DNA of 6,296 bases from Desulfobulbaceae bacterium (GTDB lineage: Bacteria > Desulfobacterota > Desulfobulbia > Desulfobulbales > Desulfocapsaceae): positions 814 through 7,109 of the forward strand of contig DOMU01000161.1 of assembly GCA_003509305.1 (NCBI GenBank), in the 5' to 3' direction. Below the pieces are notes generated by a model. It ran no database searches and had not been told where the DNA came from. It was given only the letters and a program-made list of their open reading frames with translations. This document shows positions 1 through 5,624 of this stretch, one piece after another. The translations under genes and the position numbers were made by a program. Position 1 is the stretch's first letter. Every line of letters begins with the position of its first letter.

Positions 1-2
1 GC

Positions 3-479
3 TACCGGGAGGCCAAGGAAATCCTGACCAAGTGGCAGAAACTTGGCGCAAGCTGTGGCGGCGACGAGCGGCGGCCAGTCTGGCGTTATCTGGGCCAGGC
101 CCTGGCCGGTGTTGGTGAAAACCGGCGGGCGATGGCGGCGCTTTCGCGGGCAATTGCCGCCCATCCTGGCGACCACGAGGCGATGAGCCTGCTTGGCGAA
201 TTGGTTATGCGGCTCGGCGAGGGTGATGACATCGCCCTGTCTTTATGCCGAAAAAGTGTCGAGTTGGCGCCCTCTTCGCCACTATACCGGCTGCGGCTTG
301 CCGAAGCCGAATACCGTCTCGGTGATATGCCGGCGGCGCTTGCCCACTGCCCGCGCCCGGGCAGACGAAAAAGCAAGATGGATCAACGGATTGCCCGGCT
401 ACTTGCCGGGATTTACCAGCATATGGGCGAAAAGAAAAAAGCCACTCGCTGGGCGGCGTGGTTTCCCGTTCAGCCCTGA
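3..479 (+). CDS. TPR-repeat protein, C-terminal part (5' end outside window)
   Basis: The frame is open from the first bases of the window to the TGA at 477-479, so this is the last ~158 codons of a longer gene. Helical pairs of tetratricopeptide type are visible: WRYLGQALAGVGENRRAMAA followed by IAAHPGDHEA, then a less regular pair around LGELVMRLGEGDDIALSL, then LRLAEAEYRLGDMPAALAHC, then LLAGIYQHMGEKKKA. The LG/AL/P spacing is close to the 34-residue TPR period. TPR proteins are protein-protein scaffolds; the partner and any N-terminal domain cannot be seen. The stretch at about 345-385 (PRPGRRKSKMDQ) is un-TPR-like, proline- and arginine-rich between two good helices, so a compensating pair of indels is possible. 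It ends about 170 bp before the cyd genes and looks unrelated to them. Confidence 0.75.
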   Translation, partial: YREAKEILTKWQKLGASCGGDERRPVWRYLGQALAGVGENRRAMAALSRAIAAHPGDHEAMSLLGELVMRLGEGDDIALSLCRKSVELAPSSPLYRLRLAEAEYRLGDMPAALAHCPRPGRRKSKMDQRIARLLAGIYQHMGEKKKATRWAAWFPVQP

Positions 480-521
480 ATGGCTTGGCAACACTCAAGA
501 TTCCGCCGCCAGTTACAAGAC

Positions 522-540
522 GCGAATGAGAATCATTCTT
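522..540. promoter_or_regulatory. Fur-box-like operator
   Basis: The 13-mer AATGAGAATCATT (525-537) differs by one base from the core of the classical 19-bp Fur box (AATGATAATCATT). By my count the 19-mer matches the consensus at 14 of 19 positions. It is also a palindrome, with GAATGA and TCATTC arms around GAA. It overlaps the start of the -35 hexamer at 539-544, where a bound repressor would block RNA polymerase. Reading: iron-responsive (Fur) control of the downstream cyd gene train. A related Fur-family protein such as PerR or Zur is possible because their sites look similar. Confidence 0.6.
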
Positions 541-567
541 GACAGGCTCTGAATGGCTCGCTATTTT
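539..567 (+). promoter_or_regulatory. sigma-70-type promoter for the DUF4492-cydAB operon
   Basis: There is a perfect -35 TTGACA at 539-544, then a 17-nt spacer, then a -10-like TATTTT at 562-567 (4 of 6 matches). Transcription would start near 574, leaving about 75 nt of leader before the ATG at 648. It is the best promoter I can find between the TPR gene and cydA, and it overlaps the Fur-like palindrome. Confidence 0.55.
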
Positions 568-647
568 GCCCGTTCTGTGAAATAATTTTCTTTGTCTCCA
601 CGGTCGAAGTCGTTTTTTTCGTGCCACGCCATCTTACGCCTGTCATA

Positions 648-875
648 ATGAAAAAGACTTATCTTGCCCGCATCGCTCGTTTTTACCTTGACGGTTTCCG
701 TAACATGACGGTGGGCAAAACTCTGTGGAAGGTGATTATCATCAAACTGATCATCATGTTCGCGATTCTCAAAGTATTTTTCTTCCCCGATTTTCTCGCT
801 GAAAACTTTCACACCGACCAACAACGCGCCGATCATGTTTTTCAAGAGTTGCGTGGCCGGCAAATCCTGAAATAA
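648..875 (+). CDS. DUF4492 family small membrane protein, cyd-operon associated
   Basis: This is a 75-residue protein with the signature FYLDGFRNMTVGKTLWKVIIIKL near its N-terminus (residues 12-34). A hydrophobic helix (about 24-46) ends in VFFFPDFL, and a polar tail follows. I recognise this as the DUF4492 pattern, a family often encoded beside cydAB in Bacteroidota and Campylobacterota. Its biochemical role is not established as far as I know; a small subunit or assembly factor of the bd oxidase is inferred from position. I chose ATG 648 because family members begin shortly before the FYxDGF motif. A GTG at 621 in the same frame would add nine residues. Neither start has a convincing Shine-Dalgarno site. 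The stop lies 37 nt before cydA, on the same strand and probably on the same transcript. Confidence 0.82.
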   Translation: MKKTYLARIARFYLDGFRNMTVGKTLWKVIIIKLIIMFAILKVFFFPDFLAENFHTDQQRADHVFQELRGRQILK

Positions 876-900
876 ACCCTGTAATCCTATTAAATAAAAT

Positions 901-907
901 AAGGAGG
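901..907 (+). promoter_or_regulatory. strong ribosome binding site of cydA
   Basis: AAGGAGG lies 5 nt before ATG 913. It fixes the cydA start and contrasts with the weak initiation signal of the DUF4492 gene just upstream, which suggests much higher translation of the oxidase subunit. Confidence 0.8.
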
Positions 908-912
908 CATGT

Positions 913-2445
913 ATGGATGGAGTCAGTTTAGCCACAGTGGATTGGGCGCGATACCAATTCGCGCTGACGGCGATGTACCACTGGCTGTTTGTGCCAATCA
1001 CTCTGGGCCTTTCTTTCCTGTGCGCCTTTTTCGAGACGATCTATGTGCGCACTGGTAAGGAGGAGTGGAAAAACACCGCCAAGTTCTGGATGACGCTCTT
1101 TGGCATCAACTTCGCGGTCGGCGTCGCCACCGGTATCATCATGGAATTCGAGTTCGGCACCAACTGGTCGAACTACTCCTGGATGGTCGGCGACATTTTC
1201 GGCGCGCCTCTGGCCATTGAAGGTATCGTCGCCTTTTTCCTCGAAGCAACCTTTTTCGCGGTGATGTTTTTCGGCTGGAACCGGGTGTCGAAAGGTTTCC
1301 ATCTGTTCTCGACCTGGATGGTGGCCATCGGCTCGAATCTGTCAGCGCTGTGGATCCTCGTCGCCAACGGTTGGATGCAGTATCCCATCGGCATGAAGTT
1401 CAATCCGGACACCGTGCGTTACGAAATGCAGAATTTCTGGGATGTGCTGTTCTCGCCGGTGGCGATGGCCAAGTTCACCCACACCACCAGCACCAGCTTC
1501 ATCGTCGGCTCGCTCTTTGTCATCTCGGTGTCGTCCTGGTATCTGCTGAAGGGCAGACATCTGGATATGGCGCGTAAATCCATCCTGGTCGCCTCGGTGT
1601 TCGGCCTGGTTTCCACGGTTTACGCCGGCATCACCGGCGATGAATCAGCCTATGTCAACGCCCAGACCCAACCGATGAAACTGGCCGCCTATGAAGGGCT
1701 GTATCAGGGAGAGAAAAACGCCGGCATCGTCGCCTTCGGCATCATCAACCGCGACAAGAAACCCGGCGACGGCCAGGAGCCTTTTGTCGTGTCGATTAAA
1801 ATTCCGTTCATCCTTGGCATGATGTCTAGCCGTGGTTTCGGCAACTTCCTGCCTGGCATTGACGATCTGGTCTTTGGCAACAGCGGGCAGGGCATCCTTC
1901 CCGCCGCCGACAAGATCGCCCGCGGCAAAGAGGCCATCGCCGACCTGACCGCCTACAAAGAGGCGAAAAAGGCCGGAAACGAGGCCGCCGCCGCCGAGGC
2001 CCTGACTAAATTCACCGGCAATCAGCCGTTCATGGGCTACGGCTATCTCGAAAAACCCGAAGACATTGTGCCACCAATAGCCCTGACTTTCTATTCGTTC
2101 CACATCATGGTTTATCTCGGCATTCTCTTCCTGTTCGTTTTTATCGTCTTTTTGCGTGGGGCGACGAAAAACACCCTGATGGGCAGTCAATTCCGCTTAG
2201 CTGTGGGTTTCGTTTCTTTCTTCCTGGCCATGATCGCCTCGCAGGCGGGATGGATTGTCGCCGAAGTGGGCCGTCAGCCGTGGGCGATTCAGGACATGCT
2301 GCCGGTGGGCGCCGCCACGACCAATATTGGCGCCGGCAGCGTCCAGACCACATTCTTCTTGTTCCTGGTCATCTTCACGGCGTTGCTGATCGCCGAAATC
2401 GGTATCATGACCAAACAGATTCAGCGCGGGCCAGAGGGGGTGTGA
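913..2445 (+). CDS. cydA: cytochrome bd ubiquinol oxidase subunit I
   Basis: This 510-residue subunit carries the quinol-oxidation site and all three haems of the cytochrome bd terminal oxidase in the inner membrane. Expected residues are present, matched by eye to E. coli CydA: His23 (b595 ligand, E. coli H19), His190 and Met399 (b558 ligands, H186 and M393), Glu103 and Glu111 (E99 and E107), Lys256 and Glu261 in KLAAYEG of the Q-loop (K252 and E257), and Glu451 in VAEVGRQPW (E445). His397 replaces the arginine found two residues before the Met ligand in E. coli. The Q-loop (about 251-388) contains a lysine/alanine-rich stretch (about 338-366) that does not resemble the E. coli loop and looks Bacteroidota-like from memory. 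Length is normal for the family. The gene is intact and ends 1 nt before cydB. Confidence 0.98.
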   Translation: MDGVSLATVDWARYQFALTAMYHWLFVPITLGLSFLCAFFETIYVRTGKEEWKNTAKFWMTLFGINFAVGVATGIIMEFEFGTNWSNYSWMVGDIFGAPLAIEGIVAFFLEATFFAVMFFGWNRVSKGFHLFSTWMVAIGSNLSALWILVANGWMQYPIGMKFNPDTVRYEMQNFWDVLFSPVAMAKFTHTTSTSFIVGSLFVISVSSWYLLKGRHLDMARKSILVASVFGLVSTVYAGITGDESAYVNAQTQPMKLAAYEGLYQGEKNAGIVAFGIINRDKKPGDGQEPFVVSIKIPFILGMMSSRGFGNFLPGIDDLVFGNSGQGILPAADKIARGKEAIADLTAYKEAKKAGNEAAAAEALTKFTGNQPFMGYGYLEKPEDIVPPIALTFYSFHIMVYLGILFLFVFIVFLRGATKNTLMGSQFRLAVGFVSFFLAMIASQAGWIVAEVGRQPWAIQDMLPVGAATTNIGAGSVQTTFFLFLVIFTALLIAEIGIMTKQIQRGPEGV

Positions 2446-2446
2446 T

Positions 2447-3574
2447 ATGATAGGCAATCTTGATACGGCGATTCTGCAACAACTTTGGTGGCTACTGGTC
2501 TCAGTGGTCGGTTCGCTTTTTCTGTTCATGACCTTTGTTCAGGGCGGTCAGACGCTGTTGTGGCAAGTAGCGAAAAGCGACATCGAAAAAAATCTGGTTA
2601 TTAACTCCCTGGGCCGCAAATGGGAGCTGACCTTCACCACCCTGGTGCTTTTGGGCGGCGCCCTGTTCGCCGCCTTCCCAAAATTCTATGCGACCAGCTT
2701 CGGCGGCGCTTATTGGGTATGGATTCTCATCCTCTTTACCTTCGTCGTGCAGGCGGTCAGCTACGAGTTCCGCAGGAAACCGGGCAATCTCTTTGGTGCC
2801 GCCACCTATGAAGTTTTTCTCTTCATCAACGGCGCTATCGGTATTTTGTTGATCGGCGCCGCCGTCGGCACCTTTTTTACGGGGTCGAACTTCACACTCG
2901 ACACCTTCAACCGCGTTACCTGGACCAACCCGCTGCGCGGCCTGGAGGCGGCCTTCAACCTGTTCAACCTGGCCATGGGCCTGTTTCTCGTCTTCAACGC
3001 CAGGACTTTGGGAGCGATGTTTCTCGTCAACAACATCGACTGTACCGACGTGCCGGAACTTGAAAGGCGCCTGCGCAAATCCTGCCTGCTAAGCTTTCTC
3101 TGCGCCCTGCCCTTCCTCGTCATCATCCTGGCCTACTTCATGTTCTGGGATGGTTTCGGGGTCGACAAAGACGGTGTGGTTGTGATGGTGCATCAGAAAT
3201 ATTTCATCAGCCTGATGGAAAACCTGTGGCTGGCCGGCATGTTGCTGCTTGGCCTCGTCTTGGTCATCCTCGGTGTTTTCCTCACCAGTTGCAAAACCTC
3301 GAAGGCCGGCATCTGGTTTGGCGGCCTGGGCACGGTGTTCGTTGGCCTCGTGGTCTTTTTCCTGGCGGGATATTTCGATACATCCTTTTATCCGTCAAAG
3401 GCCGATCCGCAATCGAGCCTGACGATTTTCAACGCTTCATCCAGCCACTTCACGCTGACGGCCATGACTTATGTGGCCATGGTGATTCCACTGGTGCTCG
3501 CCTATATCGCCCACGTTTGGTATCATATGGGCAAGTTGTCGGTGGCCGATGTTCAGGATGAGGAAAGCTACTAA
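2447..3574 (+). CDS. cydB: cytochrome bd ubiquinol oxidase subunit II
   Basis: This 375-residue integral membrane protein partners CydA. It starts 1 nt after the cydA stop, with a purine-rich AGAGGGGG site at about 2433-2440, so translation is probably coupled. Visible motifs: FVQGGQTLL (30-38), GRKWELTFTTLVLLGGALFAAFP (56-78), SFGGAYWVW (84-92), VSYEFRRKPGN (104-114) and, near the C-terminus, SSLTIFNASSSHFTLTAMTYV (323-343). About eight or nine hydrophobic helices can be traced. VQGGQ stands where E. coli-type CydB has a G-D-rich motif; this, with GRKWELTF, is what I associate with the Bacteroidota-type enzyme. There is no sign of truncation. CydB lacks haem of its own and packs against CydA in the complex. 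Confidence 0.97.
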   Translation: MIGNLDTAILQQLWWLLVSVVGSLFLFMTFVQGGQTLLWQVAKSDIEKNLVINSLGRKWELTFTTLVLLGGALFAAFPKFYATSFGGAYWVWILILFTFVVQAVSYEFRRKPGNLFGAATYEVFLFINGAIGILLIGAAVGTFFTGSNFTLDTFNRVTWTNPLRGLEAAFNLFNLAMGLFLVFNARTLGAMFLVNNIDCTDVPELERRLRKSCLLSFLCALPFLVIILAYFMFWDGFGVDKDGVVVMVHQKYFISLMENLWLAGMLLLGLVLVILGVFLTSCKTSKAGIWFGGLGTVFVGLVVFFLAGYFDTSFYPSKADPQSSLTIFNASSSHFTLTAMTYVAMVIPLVLAYIAHVWYHMGKLSVADVQDEESY

Positions 3575-3591
3575 AAACCACCACCAATCCG

Positions 3592-3633
3592 GCGAGAGCG
3601 GCCAGCCGCAAGCGGTCAGCCACTCTCGCTTTT
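3592..3633 (+). terminator. intra-operon hairpin with short U tract (possible attenuator or processing site)
   Basis: GCGAGAG (3592-3598) pairs with CTCTCGC (3623-3629). The stem continues past one mismatch as GGC/GCC (3600-3602 with 3619-3621), and an inner CCGC/GCGG stem (3606-3609 with 3612-3615) lies near the tip. TTTT follows directly at 3630-3633. This has the shape of a rho-independent terminator, but it lies only 18 nt after cydB and 16 nt before a small ORF that has a good ribosome site. It may lower expression of the downstream genes, or protect the 3' end of a cydAB message, rather than end the operon completely. Confidence 0.55.
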
Positions 3634-3649
3634 CATGAAGGAGACGAAA

Positions 3650-3742
3650 ATGACCGCTGTTCTGTTGATCCTCTGGCTGGCGACGATTATCCTGTCGTAT
3701 AAATGGGCGGTAAAGCTGCTCGATAAATCCGGTTTGCTGTAA
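3650..3742 (+). CDS. 30-residue single-helix protein, candidate CydX-like small subunit
   Basis: The ORF ATG 3650 to TAA 3742 encodes 30 residues: a hydrophobic helix MTAVLLILWLATIILSY followed by a basic end, KWAVKLLDKSGLL. AAGGAG at 3638-3643 sits 6 nt upstream, a near-ideal ribosome site, which supports real translation. An in-frame ATG at 3635 would add five residues but lacks a ribosome site. In many bacteria a ~30-40-residue single-helix subunit (CydX, CydS or similar) is encoded directly after cydB and stabilises the oxidase. Position, size and topology fit, but I see no CydX signature (for example the MWYFxWxLG start of the E. coli type), so homology is not claimed. The stop is 17 nt before the aminotransferase start. 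Confidence 0.65.
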   Translation: MTAVLLILWLATIILSYKWAVKLLDKSGLL

Positions 3743-3759
3743 GAAGGAAAAGGCACGGC

Positions 3760-4611
3760 ATGTTGGCCTACTTCAACGGCGCCTATCTGCCAGTCGAAGA
3801 GATACATATCAGCCCGGACGACCGGGGCTTCCTCTTCGCCGACGGCGTTTATGAGGTGATTCGCGTCTATAAGGGCCAGCCGTATCGCTTGGACGATCAC
3901 CTGGCCCGTCTGTCCTTCAGCGCCAAACAGTTGCGGCTGACACCAAACAACTTTTCCTTTCTCGCCGAAGTGGCGCGGCGGCTCCTGTCCGAAAATGGCC
4001 TGACCGGCGCGGCCACCGTATATCTGCAAATCACCCGTGGCCGTGCCCCACGCCAGCACGCCTTCCCACAGCCGCCACCACCTTTGACCATTTATGCGGC
4101 GGTGCGTCCTTTTGACGAAAGGCGGCTGCGCGCACAGCAAGAGCGCGGTATCGCCGCGATTACCCTTCCTGATAACCGCTGGGCCCGCTGCGATATCAAG
4201 ACCACGGCCCTGACCGCCAACGTCATGGCCAACCAGGAGGCCGTCGAGCGCGGTGCCGACGAGGCGATTTTCATCCGCGACGGGGCGCTTTTGGAAGGTT
4301 CACACAGCAATATCATGGCGGTGACCGATGGCGAGTTGCGCACGGCACCGCTTTCCAACTCTATTCTGCCCGGAATTACACGCCAGGCGGTGTTGGAACT
4401 GTGCCGGGAATTGGGCATCACGGTTCGCGAGATGCCGGTTTTTCAAAATGAAATACCAAAACTCACCGAACTGATGGCGCTCAGCACGACTTTCGAAGTA
4501 ACACCCGTGGTAACGCTCGATGGCCAGGCGGTGGCTGAGGGCCTTCCTGGTGTCACCACCAAACGGTTGGGCCGCGCACTGCGGCAAACAGTAGAGCGGC
4601 TTTGCCGCTGA
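3760..4611 (+). CDS. dat: D-amino-acid aminotransferase (PLP fold-type IV)
   Basis: This 283-residue class IV aminotransferase would interconvert D-amino acids and 2-oxo acids (typically D-Ala + 2-oxoglutarate to pyruvate + D-Glu), supplying D-Glu and D-Ala for peptidoglycan. The PLP lysine is Lys147 in RCDIKTTALTANV; Glu179 in EGSHSN fits the residue that binds the PLP ring nitrogen. TRGRAPRQHAFP places Arg98 and His100 at the same numbers as the carboxylate-binding pair in the Bacillus D-amino-acid aminotransferase, which favours this call over branched-chain aminotransferase or aminodeoxychorismate lyase. DRGFLFADGVYEV (21-33) and STTFEVTPV (242-250) are further family motifs. The purine run GAAGGAAAAGG (3743-3753) lies just before the ATG. 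The 17-nt gap to the small ORF suggests co-transcription with cyd, though no functional link is evident. Confidence 0.9.
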   Translation: MLAYFNGAYLPVEEIHISPDDRGFLFADGVYEVIRVYKGQPYRLDDHLARLSFSAKQLRLTPNNFSFLAEVARRLLSENGLTGAATVYLQITRGRAPRQHAFPQPPPPLTIYAAVRPFDERRLRAQQERGIAAITLPDNRWARCDIKTTALTANVMANQEAVERGADEAIFIRDGALLEGSHSNIMAVTDGELRTAPLSNSILPGITRQAVLELCRELGITVREMPVFQNEIPKLTELMALSTTFEVTPVVTLDGQAVAEGLPGVTTKRLGRALRQTVERLCR

Positions 4612-4650
4612 ATGCTTCGGCGATGAGCCGAGGATAAAAACACATCGGAA

Positions 4651-4658
4651 AAAGGAGG
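4651..4658 (+). promoter_or_regulatory. strong ribosome binding site of the GlsB-family gene
   Basis: AAAGGAGG lies 7 nt before ATG 4666 and decides that start over the out-of-frame ATG at 4659. Confidence 0.7.
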
Positions 4659-4665
4659 ATGGGCA

Positions 4666-4917
4666 ATGGGAATTCTTTCGTGGATTATCATGGGCTTACT
4701 GGTCGGCGTTGTCGCGAAACTCATCATGCCGGGAAATGACGGTGGTGGCTTTATCATGACCATCATTCTCGGCATCGCCGGGGCTTTTGTCGGTGGCTAC
4801 GTCTCGAAGTTCTTTGGCTTTAACGGCTTCACCGGCTTCAACTTTGGCAGTTTCATCATTGCCACCGTTGGCGCCATCATCCTCCTCTTGGCCTACCGGA
4901 TGCTCAAAAAGAAGTAA
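4666..4917 (+). CDS. GlsB/YeaQ/YmgE family stress-response membrane protein
   Basis: This 83-residue, very hydrophobic protein has three predicted membrane helices (about 1-20, 28-50 and 58-79) and a KKK end. Glycine-rich motifs typical of the family (Pfam 'transglycosylase-associated protein') are clear: GLLVGVVAKLIMPG (10-23), GGGFIMTIILGIAGAFVGGY (26-45) and a final IIATVGAIILLLAYR. Length is usual for the family (about 80-85). The members are small inner-membrane proteins linked to acid or general stress; no enzymatic activity is established, and the transglycosylase name is historical. It is separated by 54 nt from the aminotransferase, with no promoter I can defend in the gap. Confidence 0.9.
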   Translation: MGILSWIIMGLLVGVVAKLIMPGNDGGGFIMTIILGIAGAFVGGYVSKFFGFNGFTGFNFGSFIIATVGAIILLLAYRMLKKK

Positions 4918-4929
4918 ACGCGATTTATT

Positions 4930-4979
4930 CCCGTTCGTGGCAAGTACGGCGCCTGCCGAATTATCGAACCACGAACGGG
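4930..4979. repeat. 11-bp perfect inverted repeat (hairpin) between the GlsB-family gene and the glycosylase
   Basis: CCCGTTCGTGG (4930-4940) is exactly complementary to CCACGAACGGG (4969-4979) across a 28-nt spacer, which itself contains CGGC-GCCT-GCCG (4947-4958). The stem starts 12 nt after the GlsB-family stop and ends 9 nt before the glycosylase ATG. No U tract follows on either strand, so it is not a standard terminator. It may be a rho-type or bidirectional pausing hairpin, a protein-binding operator, or a device masking the weak start of the next gene. Confidence 0.7.
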
Positions 4980-4988
4980 CTCACCACC

Positions 4989-5546
4989 ATGAGACTGTTT
5001 CATCCTTGGCCACCACTGTTTGACGCCCGCTCGAAGATCCTCATTCTCGGCACCTTTCCGTCACCGAAATCGCGCCAGATGGGTTTTCCATACGGCCATC
5101 CACAGAACATCTTCTGGAAAACCCTGGCGCAAATCCTCGGCCAGCCTTTACCCGCCCGCGAGGCGGCGGCGGTCAAACAGTTCGCTTTAGCAAACCGCAT
5201 CGCCCTGTGGGACGTGCTGCGCGCCTGCGATATTGAAGGCGCTTCCGACGCCAGCATAAAAAACCCGGAGGGAAATCTCTTCGCGCCGATCCTTTCGCAA
5301 AGCCAGATCAGCGCCATCTTCACCACAGGTAAAGCGGCGACCAACCTCTTCAACAAATTGTGCGCGGCGGAAGCCGGCATGACGGCCATCTACCTGCCCT
5401 CGACCAGTCCGGCCAACCGGGCGGCACAGGTGAAAGACAGTTTTATGGCACAATGGCGGTTGGTTGCCAAAGCGCTGGAAGATGAAGGAGTGATGCCGTC
5501 AACGGCACCGACGGAAGGAACGACACCCTCATATTTGAACGGATGA
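4989..5546 (+). CDS. DNA-deoxyinosine (hypoxanthine) glycosylase, UDG superfamily family 6 type
   Basis: This 185-residue protein matches the hypoxanthine-DNA glycosylase group of the uracil-DNA glycosylase superfamily, which removes deaminated adenine (hypoxanthine) from DNA for base-excision repair. Motif 1 is LILGTFPSPKSR (18-29) continuing to GFPYGHPQNIFW (32-43); Asn40 lies where the catalytic Asn of this family is expected. ALWDVLRACDIEGASDASI (72-90) and LPSTSPAN (136-143, motif 2) are also present. The ATG at 4989 has no Shine-Dalgarno site and sits just behind the 11-bp hairpin; no better in-frame start exists. The last ~20 residues (EGVMPSTAPT, EGTTPSYLNG) come from a repeat-like DNA segment and are probably not part of the catalytic fold. 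Confidence 0.85.
   Translation: MRLFHPWPPLFDARSKILILGTFPSPKSRQMGFPYGHPQNIFWKTLAQILGQPLPAREAAAVKQFALANRIALWDVLRACDIEGASDASIKNPEGNLFAPILSQSQISAIFTTGKAATNLFNKLCAAEAGMTAIYLPSTSPANRAAQVKDSFMAQWRLVAKALEDEGVMPSTAPTEGTTPSYLNG
5484..5531. repeat. short tandem/palindromic repeat forming the 3' end of the glycosylase gene
   Basis: Two 18-nt units beginning GAAGGA and ending TCA (5484-5501 and 5514-5531) recur with a 30-nt period, agreeing at 12 of 18 bases, and encode EGVMPS and EGTTPS. The segment also holds TGCCGT-CA-ACGGCA (5494-5507) and CCGTC/GACGG (5496-5500 with 5510-5514), so it can fold. It looks like a small repeat that has lengthened the reading frame. Confidence 0.4.
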
Positions 5547-5624
5547 TGACACCAGATCAACCTTTCAAACGAGCAGGCAAATAATCCTTCACAATCAAAT
5601 GTGCCAGCGGAATCCCTGCTCATT
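5547..5624. other. non-coding spacer with a 7-bp inverted repeat
   Basis: No gene is supported here. GAGCAGG (5571-5577) is complementary to CCTGCTC (5615-5621) across 37 nt. With no U tract this is a weak structure, possibly the 3' hairpin of the glycosylase message. Confidence 0.4.

Noticed and set aside
193..552. Plus-strand open frame overlapping the end of the TPR gene
   Set aside because: The TPR pattern is in the other frame and this frame's peptide has no recognisable pattern; only the short 345-385 stretch prompted the frameshift note.
621..647. GTG 621 as start of the DUF4492 protein
   Set aside because: It adds nine residues not expected in the family and has no ribosome site; ATG 648 fits the family N-terminus better.
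561..1001. Long open frame on the minus strand across the DUF4492 gene and the start of cydA
   Set aside because: It overlaps two recognisable plus-strand genes, has no family-like sequence and no supported start; it is a shadow frame.
1645..2190. 181-codon minus-strand open frame inside cydA
   Set aside because: It lies opposite the conserved CydA coding sequence; its length reflects codon bias of the real gene, not a second gene.
3635..3649. ATG 3635 as the start of the small ORF
   Set aside because: The AAGGAG ribosome site lies between this ATG and ATG 3650 and is correctly spaced only for 3650.
4595..4633. Two small hairpins (AGCGGC-TTT-GCCGCT at 4595-4609; CTTCGGC/GCCGAGG at 4615-4633) as terminators of the aminotransferase gene
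   Set aside because: Neither is followed by a U tract and the first lies within the coding end, so I cannot call a terminator.
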